A DNA stretch of 21,789 bases from Peptococcaceae bacterium. GTDB taxonomy: Bacteria; Bacillota; Peptococcia; DRI-13; UBA5745. A model generated the notes under the pieces. The model ran no database searches. It was not told the DNA's origin and saw nothing but the letters and a program-made list of their open reading frames with translations. The position numbers were made by a program, and so were the translations under genes. Positions within the stretch are counted from its first letter, which is position 1, and every line of letters begins with the position of its first letter. The stretch spans positions 1 through 21,789 of the forward strand of contig JAISDM010000142.1 of assembly GCA_031264885.1 (NCBI GenBank), given 5' to 3'. This document shows positions 7,306-15,141 of the stretch, piece by piece.

Positions 7306-9771
7306 CTACCGCTTGCCGCCCCTGGCGGGGACGGCTGGCGCTTGCCGCTGCATGGGCGCCCGCTCCTGCTCAGGCTCAGGCGGACGGCGACCGCCTGAGC
7401 CGTGCCCGGCCGGCTGCCGCGACGCCGTCATCTCCGCAAAGCTCGTATGTTCCCGCGCTCCGGCAGGCGCGTGGGCTCCGGTCGGCGCCGGCGCCGCGCG
7501 GCGCCGGCCGGCCTCCATAGACGCCGGATCCTGCAATTCGCGCGACACCATGGCCAGCCCCAGCGGGTCGTACGGATCCGCGCGCCTGACGGCCTCCTCG
7601 CCACACTCGGTATGGATCGCCATCATACCCGCGAGCGAGGAGCTCACATCCCCCAAGGCGAGGCCCGGTTCCCGCGGCCGCACCCGATCCAGCAACAGCC
7701 GGGCGCTCAGCGCGTCCCGGACAAGTTTCGCCTCCCTGCCCCCATCCGCCGCCGGCGCGCGCTGATCCCTGTAAAGATCGCTGGCATAGTAACTCCCCAA
7801 GTTACCCACGGCTTCCATATGATAAGCGAGTCCCCCAATCTGATCCTCTATACCCGCGTATTCATTGGAATACGCCCTCATCTGAGCCCCCGGGAAAATC
7901 TGCGCCGCGTCCTGCGCCAGCGCCGCCATCATATCGGCGCGCCCGGCCGCCCGGGCCACGCTCTCCGGATTCGCCGGATCCACATCCGGATACGGCTCCC
8001 TCAGCAGCTGTTTCATGCCGTCGATGCCCATTTGACGCACCTGATCCGCCTTGGCGGGATCCTCCCTCGCCGCGCTTAAGAGCTCCATCGCCCTCTCGCC
8101 CCCACGCCTGAGCAAAGCCTGCCCCTGCTCCGTGTCGGGATCCATCTCGTCCAGGGTATGCCCTTCTGCCAGCAGACACAGCCGCGCGAAGGAGGTGCGG
8201 CTGGGCGCCCGGCCTAAGGTATTCACGATTCTCGTCCCGTCCGGCAGCTGTCCCTGATTCTCAAATTCCGCGCTGTACAACGGATCCTCATGGCTCACGT
8301 CCGCGCCATTGAGATTAACAAGTGAGACAAGCCCGTAGATCAGCGGTTCCAGCCGATCCGCGCCATATCGCTGAACCTCCTGGGTGAATTGGTGTACCCG
8401 TTCCCGGGTCTGCCTCGTGGCCTCCCGCTGCACCTCCATTTGCCTAAGCTCCTCGTTCAGGAATTTCCCCTGGACCTGCTGTACGATCGCCTCCTGCCGC
8501 GCCGCCTGCTGAGGGTCGTTCCGCTCCAGCGCGTCCAGTTTATCCTGACGGGTGGGAATCTTGAAAGGCCCCCAGTCAAACGCCCGCCTGAGCCAGCCGT
8601 GCCCTTCCTCTTTGGCGCTGGGCTGCACGGCCCGCACATCCGGACGGACGGGCGCCACCGTTACCTGGAGCGCGCCATGGGCGTCATAGGCCGCCGCGGC
8701 CATCTCGATCCTCTGGGTTCCGGAGAGCATGGCGCCCGTCACCGCCAGCTTCATCTCCCGATCCCTTTCTTGGGAACTCATGCCCGCCGTCCGCTCCGCG
8801 AAAGCCTCCGCGGCAGGCCGCCCGTCTATGTAAATCATTTCAAACGGATCTTTGATCCCGAGTTCGGCGGCGTTTTGCGCCAGGACGCCTCTGGGCTCCA
8901 GCAGTACGCCAAAGGTATTGTCAAACAGCTCCGCCGCCTCCGCCTCCGCCCCGCGCGTCCTTGCGTCGCCGGGCTCGGAACGCCGCAGCTTATCCAGATT
9001 GAACACCGCCAGGGATATCCCCTGCGCCGGCGCCGTTTCCCGCGTGATCCGCAGCTGAACCGGCGCCGGATCGCGCCCCTCGGAGATATCCCTCAGAATC
9101 CGTCCCTTCTCCCGCTCCATCCGAAGCTTGTTACCCATCTGCGCCAACTCCTCCAACGCCTCCGGAATCGGTTCCGCCGGACCCGCGCACATATCCTCCA
9201 CTTCGGCTTCCGACTTGATCTCGCTACCATGCATACCGTGAACCCTGGCGTAGGCGAGCAAATAAGCGGCTTGAGCCGCGGACAGATCAATTTTGGCGTT
9301 GAGGGCCTGCCGCTTGGCCGGCGTGTCGTAATGGGCGGCAAATTCCTCCGGATGCGCCCTCCGCACCTCCTCATAACAAACGAGAGTCTGGCACGAGTTC
9401 TGCATCTCCTCGTACCGGGCCGCCAGATCCTCCGTATGGTCCGGATCCAACTCCAGAACGGCCTCGTCAAAGCGCTTAAAGATATGCTCCAGGAAAGGCG
9501 CCCGGTCCTCCGGCGTTCCCCGCCCATACCCAGCGTACAGCCGGGCAAACTCCGCCGCCGACGCCTCCGGATCCGCGTCCCCCGGCGACGGTCCGAACGA
9601 CGACGGCAACCGCGGATTATAGCCCTTCATGGCTCTGGCGTCTATCCCCTCCTTCTCCCGCAGCTCTTCAATAACCTGACGGAACAAATCCCGGCGCATC
9701 TCCTCCTTTTGATAAATCCTGAGCAGCGCCTCCGCCGTTTTACGCCTGTTTTCCTCAAATGTACCTGGCAT
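7306..9771 (-). CDS. Large protein of unknown function (821 aa), last gene of the signalling operon
   Basis: I do not recognise a family. The product is a predicted soluble, mostly helical, acidic/Arg-rich protein with no signal peptide or membrane segment. The N-terminal 60 residues are charged helix (MPGTFEENRRKTAEALLRIY). The middle contains PFEMIYIDGRPAAEAF and a long Gln/Arg-rich helical stretch (about 450-500). The region around 660-720 (AQIFPGAQMRAYSNEYAGIE) is less repetitive and may be a folded domain. The C-terminal 80 residues are Pro/Ala/Arg-rich and contain REHTSFAEMTA, which resembles REHISRDDFDATVR in the tail of the 664-aa protein. The start ATG has AGGAGG 7 nt ahead, and the gene begins 14 nt after the RsbW-like gene, so it should be co-transcribed and may be a target or effector of that pathway. 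A long open frame on the opposite strand is an Arg/Pro-rich artefact of GC-rich codon use. Confidence 0.8.
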   Translation of the reverse strand: MPGTFEENRRKTAEALLRIYQKEEMRRDLFRQVIEELREKEGIDARAMKGYNPRLPSSFGPSPGDADPEASAAEFARLYAGYGRGTPEDRAPFLEHIFKRFDEAVLELDPDHTEDLAARYEEMQNSCQTLVCYEEVRRAHPEEFAAHYDTPAKRQALNAKIDLSAAQAAYLLAYARVHGMHGSEIKSEAEVEDMCAGPAEPIPEALEELAQMGNKLRMEREKGRILRDISEGRDPAPVQLRITRETAPAQGISLAVFNLDKLRRSEPGDARTRGAEAEAAELFDNTFGVLLEPRGVLAQNAAELGIKDPFEMIYIDGRPAAEAFAERTAGMSSQERDREMKLAVTGAMLSGTQRIEMAAAAYDAHGALQVTVAPVRPDVRAVQPSAKEEGHGWLRRAFDWGPFKIPTRQDKLDALERNDPQQAARQEAIVQQVQGKFLNEELRQMEVQREATRQTRERVHQFTQEVQRYGADRLEPLIYGLVSLVNLNGADVSHEDPLYSAEFENQGQLPDGTRIVNTLGRAPSRTSFARLCLLAEGHTLDEMDPDTEQGQALLRRGGERAMELLSAAREDPAKADQVRQMGIDGMKQLLREPYPDVDPANPESVARAAGRADMMAALAQDAAQIFPGAQMRAYSNEYAGIEDQIGGLAYHMEAVGNLGSYYASDLYRDQRAPAADGGREAKLVRDALSARLLLDRVRPREPGLALGDVSSSLAGMMAIHTECGEEAVRRADPYDPLGLAMVSRELQDPASMEAGRRRAAPAPTGAHAPAGAREHTSFAEMTASRQPAGHGSGGRRPPEPEQERAPMQRQAPAVPARGGKR

Positions 9772-9785
9772 TATGATTCCTCCTT

Positions 9786-10343
9786 TTATTTCACGTTTTT
9801 CACGATCGTCAGCACATTTTTCCCATTTTCAAACCGGTAATCCACCGCGTCCATCAGCCGCTTCGTTATAAATATCCCCAATCCCCCGATGGGCCGCTCC
9901 TCCAGCGGCAGCGTAACGTCGGGATCCGCCTTGGCCAGGGGATCATACGGCGCGCCCCCGTCCGTGAATACCACCGTCAGCCGGCCCGTTCCGGCGTCCG
10001 CCTCACAGCGCACCGTCGCCGCGCCCGCTTCCCCCGGCGCGTAGGCGTAATGGGCGATATTGACGAATATCTCCTCCACGGCCAGCGCCACATGCATACG
10101 GGCTTGGCCTGAAGGGTTCAGACGCTCCATATACTCGTCCACAAACGTCTGCACCGCTTCCAGACTGCCGTCCGCGGCGGCCACGACCGTCTCACCGCTC
10201 CGGATTCCCCCCGCCGCAGACCCCGCCGCCGCCCCGGCGCCCGCGGGAGCCGCCGCCGTGCCGCCGCCGGGTCTTCCCTGCTCCGCGGCGCCCCCGGTGT
10301 TTTTTGCCCGTTCCGCCGTTTCAGATTTATTTCCCTCGTTCAT
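9786..10343 (-). CDS. RsbW/SpoIIAB-like ATP-binding protein (anti-sigma factor/serine kinase)
   Basis: A GHKL-fold ATPase of the kind that phosphorylates an anti-sigma antagonist and sequesters a sigma factor in partner switching. The N-box helix is VEEIFVNIAHYAY (89-101, with N95), the G1 box is DGGAPYDPL (128-136) and the G2 box is GGLGIFITKRLMD (153-165). These lie in the normal order, and the fold ends in a beta strand, FENGKNVLTIVK. The core from residue 50 is the usual size, but it is preceded by about 48 residues of Ala/Gly-rich low complexity absent from classical RsbW. It starts 1 nt after the methyltransferase stop, which implies translational coupling. The operon also has a PP2C phosphatase that would oppose it, but no STAS-domain antagonist and no sigma factor. 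The real substrate may therefore be elsewhere or be a neighbour. The ATPase fold is sure; the anti-sigma role is inference. Confidence 0.88.
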   Translation of the reverse strand: MNEGNKSETAERAKNTGGAAEQGRPGGGTAAAPAGAGAAAGSAAGGIRSGETVVAAADGSLEAVQTFVDEYMERLNPSGQARMHVALAVEEIFVNIAHYAYAPGEAGAATVRCEADAGTGRLTVVFTDGGAPYDPLAKADPDVTLPLEERPIGGLGIFITKRLMDAVDYRFENGKNVLTIVKNVK

Positions 10344-10344
10344 A

Positions 10345-11103
10345 TTACGCTCCGATTTTCCTGCATGTGAGCATCACATTACAGGAGTTTTTTCCCAGAA
10401 AGGGGATATGCCGGGCCACCGGATCCAGTCCGGCGAATCCCGCCGCCCGGTTCTCATCATGGAATATCCGATAGGCCAGCGGGCTGAGAATATGATAAAA
10501 ACCCTGATCCAGAACCTCGAACCCCACCTCGTCCAGCAATCCGCGGATATATTCGGGAGAGTATATCCGCACCCGTTCGGTTTCACCGCAATAAAAAGTG
10601 TCCACCACGCAGAAGTCACAGCCGTAATCCTTTTTGCCCAGCAATTGAAGCGTGCGCGTCTGCTCAAAGTCAAAGATGAGAAAGCCGCCGCCCCGGACGA
10701 CCCGGCCAAATTCCGACAACGCCTTGCGCGCGTCGCAATAATCGACCACCGATCCCGCGCATAAGCACCCGTCAAACATCGCGTCCCCGAAGGGCAGCGC
10801 CTCCGCCGAAGCCTCATACGCCCTCGGGAAGGACGCGATTTTATCAAACACAATATCCACATGGTAATGTTCCGCCTGAATATGATACTCATTGCCGGCG
10901 GAGCCCACGTTCAGCAGCTTGATCCCCGGCCCGGCCGCCATCTTAGCGGCGGCGCGCTCAATATAATTTTGCATATACCGGTATGTGTACCAATGCCATC
11001 GATCCGCCTCCTGCCATATATCCGTCAACTGACTGTATCTGTCCCGGATTTGATCCCCGTCCAGTTCAGTCTCGGCCGCATGGTCCTGAGGTTTGCTGTT
11101 CAT
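10345..11103 (-). CDS. Class I SAM-dependent methyltransferase
   Basis: A 252-residue cytosolic protein with a Rossmann methyltransferase core. Motif I is LLNVGSAGNEYH (63-74), where the usual acidic/Gly-rich signature is altered to VGSAGN. The end of strand 2 carries D83, motif II-like EALPFGDAMFDG lies at 101-112, and motif III is VVRGGGFLIFDFEQ. The pattern fits the Methyltransf_11 type that acts on small molecules or lipids; no substrate can be named. The C-terminal half contains several aromatic and Cys residues (YGCDFCVVDTFYCGE). Its ATG overlaps the stop of the sensor/MFS gene by 4 bp (ATGA), and the RsbW-like gene follows after 1 nt, so it is an integral operon member. Together with the DUF2156 protein it may modify a lipid or cell-envelope compound. 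Confidence 0.85.
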   Translation of the reverse strand: MNSKPQDHAAETELDGDQIRDRYSQLTDIWQEADRWHWYTYRYMQNYIERAAAKMAAGPGIKLLNVGSAGNEYHIQAEHYHVDIVFDKIASFPRAYEASAEALPFGDAMFDGCLCAGSVVDYCDARKALSEFGRVVRGGGFLIFDFEQTRTLQLLGKKDYGCDFCVVDTFYCGETERVRIYSPEYIRGLLDEVGFEVLDQGFYHILSPLAYRIFHDENRAAGFAGLDPVARHIPFLGKNSCNVMLTCRKIGA

Positions 11104-14100
11104 GAAACACCCGCCTTTATTCTCTTCTTATTCTGTGTCGTTACCAGGAATAATATCAATAAAACCCCCATACCGGCTCCGATGACGCCCAGCCCCGTCC
11201 CCGTTCCCAACACCAGCGCGGCAGCGAAGCAATAGGACGATAAAGACTGAGCCAGACCCGACATCACATTGTTGACCCCCAAAGCGGCGCCGGAGCCATA
11301 CTCCGCGGTTTCCGGCAGCCGGGAAAAATAAACGCTCTGAACCGTGAACGAAAAACTGTCCGCAATGGCAAATATCGCCACACTCACCGCCAGCACGGTC
11401 AAACCGGGCTTCAGCGCGTAAATCAAAAGCGCCAGCATAATCAGCAGCCCGCCCATGGCCAGCGCCGTCCTGACCTTAAACACATCCAGGAGCCTGCGGG
11501 TCAGCGCCGGGCCGACGTATATGGACACCAATCCATAGGCAAAGATAATGCGGCTGATATTCTCCTCCCCCATTCCGCCGGCCGTTCCGGCCAGAGGCAA
11601 AAAGTAATAAGCGAAAGCGTTGCACAGCATGTAGGGAAACATAATGAGCAGGAAAAACCCCAGCACCCCCGGAGCCGCCGCGAACCGGACAAAACCGCCG
11701 CCCGCGCGCCGCCGGACCCCCTTGGTATCCGGCAGATTGGAGCTTCGGTAGATCAGCAGAATATATGCCAGCATCAGCAGCGCGATCAGCGCCGAAGCCA
11801 GGTACACCGAGCGGTAGCCCCAGAGCAGCCCGATGGCCGTGCCGGTGACCAATCCGCAGTTCGTGCCTGAATTATAGCCCACATTGGACATGCTGAATCC
11901 GTGTTCCACATCCCGCGGGTCTTTCTGGGCGGCGGCAATCACGTCCGCGCAGTATTGAACCAGTCCCACGCCCACACCCATCAAGGATTTGGCGGCTGTG
12001 AACATCCACAGGTTCCCGGAGGCCATGGCCGCCAGTTCCCCCCCGAAAAGAAACGCCGTGCCCGCAATCAGCAAGGGAAAAAGCCCGAACCGCCCGGCGG
12101 CCCGGCCCCCCGCCGCTGACGCCGCGCCGGAGAAAAAGAACGTCGCCGAATAAGCGATGGCCACGCCCACTTCCATGGGTATTCCCAAGGTTTCGGTATA
12201 CAGATCCCGGGCGAATAACGGGCTGACGACCAAGGCGAAACAGTCCAGCAAATACAGCAAAAACATCAGCGGCCGCACCGCGCCCACATCCGCCAGGCCC
12301 TTTTTGCCTTTCGCGGCGCGGTTCCTGAACACGCCCGCCGCAAAGATGATCTCATTCAGCAGCAGCAGCACCTCACACACCGTGACCGCCGCCCGCAGCG
12401 CGACCTCCCGCAGCGTCTCCAGCATCTCCCGGCGAAAGGCCCGGAGATTCACCCCCATCTCCAGCGCGCCGGCCACATCGCCCCGGGAATCCAGAATGGG
12501 CGTGACGGTGTACGTGTACTCGCCGGAAAAATCCACCACCGAGGGAAACACGATCTGGACGTCCTGTTCATACGCAATCTGAAACTCTGTCCCCTCATAA
12601 GGATAGTCCACCGGATACAGCGCCCCCCACTGATCCGCGCTGGAATAAACATAGTACACCCGCCCGTCCACCACACGGATCAGCATCCGGTATATGCCGT
12701 TGTCCCAATCCGCCGCGTCGGGCCGAAATTCGCCGTCCTCATAAAGCATATTCCAGGTTCCGCCGCCGCGGACAGGCGCCAGCTGCGCCTTGAGCTTCTC
12801 ATAATCCGCGCCGCGGTAATCCTCCAGCCGGTTGATCCGGGAGAGGGCGTCCCCGTCCACAGCCGCCGCCGTCATGGCGGAAAGCGCGGACAGATTGTCG
12901 ATGGTCGTATTGGAAAATCGCTTATTAAAGCTATCCGAATACTGGGCCATAACCAGCACCGTCACCACCGTCACCACCACCGTCAGCATCAGTGAATACA
13001 TCAGCCGTTCCATACCCACCTTCCGGTAAGCATACATAAAGATCCGGCAAACCAGAACCAGCGCGCCCGCCGCCATAACCCCGGCCGATATCCACCAAAG
13101 CCACAGCGTCAGACGTTTGATTCCGTCAAAGACAAAGGAGGCGCCCAAGGACTCCAGCCCGCCGCCGCCATATCGGATCAGGCCGTACTGGCTGATCAAG
13201 AGTATTTCTCCCTCCGGCGCCCCGTTGATCCAATAATACAGCCGGAAATCCTCGTCCAGAGGCATATCGCCGCCCAAATCCGCCGCCGGCTCAAACGCGC
13301 CGTCTTGCAGCCGGTACATCTGGCGCCGGCCCACGTCGCTGACATACAGCGTCCCGCCGCCGGCATACAGACCGAAAGGCAGACTGAAGCCGGCCTCCGC
13401 CCGCGCCGGATAGGGCAGTTCCTTATGGGCGCCGTTCAAAGAAAGCTCCCTGATCACGCCGAATTTATCCGCGGTATACGCCGCCCCCGTCTCCGGATCA
13501 CAGGCGGCGCCCAGCGTCAGCGCCTCCGCGTCCGGATAGGGGAATACCGAGAGAACCTCCGGCGCCGGCGTCTCCGAACCGGCGTCTATCCGGTACAGCG
13601 TCAGATCCGACGGGTGTTTTTCCATATAATAAAGCCATTGCCCCGCGCTCACCAGGCTCAAGTAACCGCTGGTGTACATGGGCAGCGTGTCCTCCGCCCC
13701 TTCATAACTCCGCGACAGCAGCGTCCCCACCCGCCGGCCGCGCCGGTTGTACTCCAAAATGTCCGCCTGTATGATCCGGTCATTGTCGTCAAAAACATAG
13801 CTCGTGACATAGACCCTTCCGGAGTCTGCCGCCGCCACCGCGCCCAAAGTCGCGTCAGACGCCGCGTCCCACCGAAAAACGCCGTTTTCGCCGAAACTCA
13901 GCAGCCGCGCCCCTCCCGAGTCAATGGCATAGTATTCGCCCTCATAACCCCGCGCCGCGCTGGAGAAACTCGCCCCCTCCACCGCGGTCTGCCAGGGCAG
14001 CTTATTATAATTGCCCCAGTTCAGCGCCAAATACAGACACAGAATCAGAAAAAAGCACAAAACCGGAATATTCATCTTCCTCAGCCGGCCGGGCAGGCTT

Positions 14101-14156
14101 TTCGCCGCCTCAGTCATATTTTCAGTCATAATTTCAGTCACATTCTCACGCGTCAT
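11100..14156 (-). CDS. Beta-propeller-like/Cache-like sensor fused to an MFS transporter
   Basis: A 1018-residue membrane protein. Residues 29-46 are a transmembrane anchor. Residues 55-345 are a beta-rich external region with repeated G-x-[LV]-Y/W-strand units (for example GLYAGGGTLYVSDVGRRQMY) that looks like a beta-propeller. Transmembrane segments lie near 350-372 and 388-405. Residues 411-580 form a Cache-like sensor ending YTVTPILDSRGDVAGALEMG, and a transmembrane segment lies near 586-609. From about 627 to 1010 there is a twelve-helix major facilitator domain with a central charged loop (residues about 810-830, SSNLPDTKGVRRRAGG). I chose the ATG at 14156 because it overlaps the preceding stop as ATGA; a GTG at 14168 is possible. 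The first codons contain a 12-bp tandem repeat (VTEI-MTEN-MTEA). This may be a sensor-transporter or transporter-like signalling protein. The substrate is unknown. Confidence 0.85.
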   Translation of the reverse strand: MTRENVTEIMTENMTEAAKSLPGRLRKMNIPVLCFFLILCLYLALNWGNYNKLPWQTAVEGASFSSAARGYEGEYYAIDSGGARLLSFGENGVFRWDAASDATLGAVAAADSGRVYVTSYVFDDNDRIIQADILEYNRRGRRVGTLLSRSYEGAEDTLPMYTSGYLSLVSAGQWLYYMEKHPSDLTLYRIDAGSETPAPEVLSVFPYPDAEALTLGAACDPETGAAYTADKFGVIRELSLNGAHKELPYPARAEAGFSLPFGLYAGGGTLYVSDVGRRQMYRLQDGAFEPAADLGGDMPLDEDFRLYYWINGAPEGEILLISQYGLIRYGGGGLESLGASFVFDGIKRLTLWLWWISAGVMAAGALVLVCRIFMYAYRKVGMERLMYSLMLTVVVTVVTVLVMAQYSDSFNKRFSNTTIDNLSALSAMTAAAVDGDALSRINRLEDYRGADYEKLKAQLAPVRGGGTWNMLYEDGEFRPDAADWDNGIYRMLIRVVDGRVYYVYSSADQWGALYPVDYPYEGTEFQIAYEQDVQIVFPSVVDFSGEYTYTVTPILDSRGDVAGALEMGVNLRAFRREMLETLREVALRAAVTVCEVLLLLNEIIFAAGVFRNRAAKGKKGLADVGAVRPLMFLLYLLDCFALVVSPLFARDLYTETLGIPMEVGVAIAYSATFFFSGAASAAGGRAAGRFGLFPLLIAGTAFLFGGELAAMASGNLWMFTAAKSLMGVGVGLVQYCADVIAAAQKDPRDVEHGFSMSNVGYNSGTNCGLVTGTAIGLLWGYRSVYLASALIALLMLAYILLIYRSSNLPDTKGVRRRAGGGFVRFAAAPGVLGFFLLIMFPYMLCNAFAYYFLPLAGTAGGMGEENISRIIFAYGLVSIYVGPALTRRLLDVFKVRTALAMGGLLIMLALLIYALKPGLTVLAVSVAIFAIADSFSFTVQSVYFSRLPETAEYGSGAALGVNNVMSGLAQSLSSYCFAAALVLGTGTGLGVIGAGMGVLLILFLVTTQNKKRIKAGVS

Positions 14157-15124
14157 ACCGTCACACACGCCCGGTACTTAGGCAGCGTAAACGCCGGATG
14201 CAGCGATTCCTTGAACCGGCGCAAATTGGGAATCCCCATGTCTTCCTCAAAATTCAGATACCGCGTATCCGGGATACACAGCCGGCATACCTGATCGATC
14301 AGGGCGTAAGACAGCCCCGAATAGCGGTGGCGGGCAAATATATTCAGCATATCCGTCATGCCGCCGCCCATGTCGCCCAAAAGCATCAGCGCCTCCGGTT
14401 CCCCATCCGCGTACATAATCCCGCCCGAGGCCCGGAATCTGTCCAAATCCCGCACCGTCCGCAGCGCGGTGTCCCTGGGACACCGAAAGCCGCAGGAATC
14501 GCAGCCGCGCCCCGTACACCACGCCTCTATGATCCCCGCGCAGTCCTCCAGACAGCCGCCGCGGCCGGGTTCGATCCGCCGCGTCTCCGCCCGGTGCCTG
14601 CGCAGGAAACGGCTGTGATTCATCCGGCGGTTGGCGTTCTCCGGCCCGTCAAACCGGGTCAGCTCAGAAACACAGTAGACATAATCATTTTCGCCGGGAT
14701 CCGTCCAGACGGTGAAATCCGGCAGCGCCCGAACCCATTCCGCCTCCCGCTCAGACATGTAGGCCAGCCGGAAGGGCTCCCCCGCCAAGCCGAACATATG
14801 CCGCATCCGCCGGATCACAGCGGCGAAGCGTTCCGGCTCATACGCGCCCATAGGCGGGAACGCCAGCAGATGATTGTCGCTCTCCATGAGCAGCACCGTC
14901 AAATAGCCCAGCTCCGCGTCCTCCCGGCAATACATCACATCCTCCAGGGCATAGGCGCAGGCGCTGAGGAAGCTCCGGCCGGATACGGTGGTTTCCGGCT
15001 GATAACGCGTCCATATATCTCCATGTTCCGGCGAAATCAACTCAAAGGCGTATCGTCCGCCGATCCGCTCCAATATGCGCTGAAAACGCGCCTGCCGCTC
15101 CTTGTAATAAGCGTCGTCGAGCAT
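14153..15124 (-). CDS. DUF2156 acyltransferase-like protein (phosphatidylglycerol lysyltransferase C-terminal type)
   Basis: A 323-residue soluble protein with two GNAT-like halves. Hallmarks are YVYCVSELTRFDG, then NRRMNHSRFLRRH and, near the end, LNFEEDMGIPNLRRFKES. These recall clostridial DUF2156 proteins, in which the last motif is strongly conserved. Related domains move aminoacyl groups onto membrane lipids (MprF/LPG synthase), but many clostridial members have unknown substrates. A cysteine cluster at residues 203, 208, 211 and 215 (CTGRGCDSCGFRC) could hold a metal. The start is the ATG at 15124, preceded by AGGGAGG (15142-15136) with 11 nt spacing; a TTG at 15145 in frame overlaps the phosphatase stop but has no such site. 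It overlaps the next gene by 4 bp. Confidence 0.85.
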   Translation of the reverse strand: MLDDAYYKERQARFQRILERIGGRYAFELISPEHGDIWTRYQPETTVSGRSFLSACAYALEDVMYCREDAELGYLTVLLMESDNHLLAFPPMGAYEPERFAAVIRRMRHMFGLAGEPFRLAYMSEREAEWVRALPDFTVWTDPGENDYVYCVSELTRFDGPENANRRMNHSRFLRRHRAETRRIEPGRGGCLEDCAGIIEAWCTGRGCDSCGFRCPRDTALRTVRDLDRFRASGGIMYADGEPEALMLLGDMGGGMTDMLNIFARHRYSGLSYALIDQVCRLCIPDTRYLNFEEDMGIPNLRRFKESLHPAFTLPKYRACVTV

Positions 15125-15141
15125 CGGGTCCGCATCCTCCC

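Noticed and set aside
8389..9840. Long plus-strand open frame (483 codons) opposite the 821-aa gene
   Set aside because: Arg/Pro/Leu-rich composition typical of antisense frames in GC-rich DNA, no ribosome binding site, and complete overlap with a gene that has AGGAGG and operon spacing. The same applies to open frames at 13305-14294 and 14198-15154.
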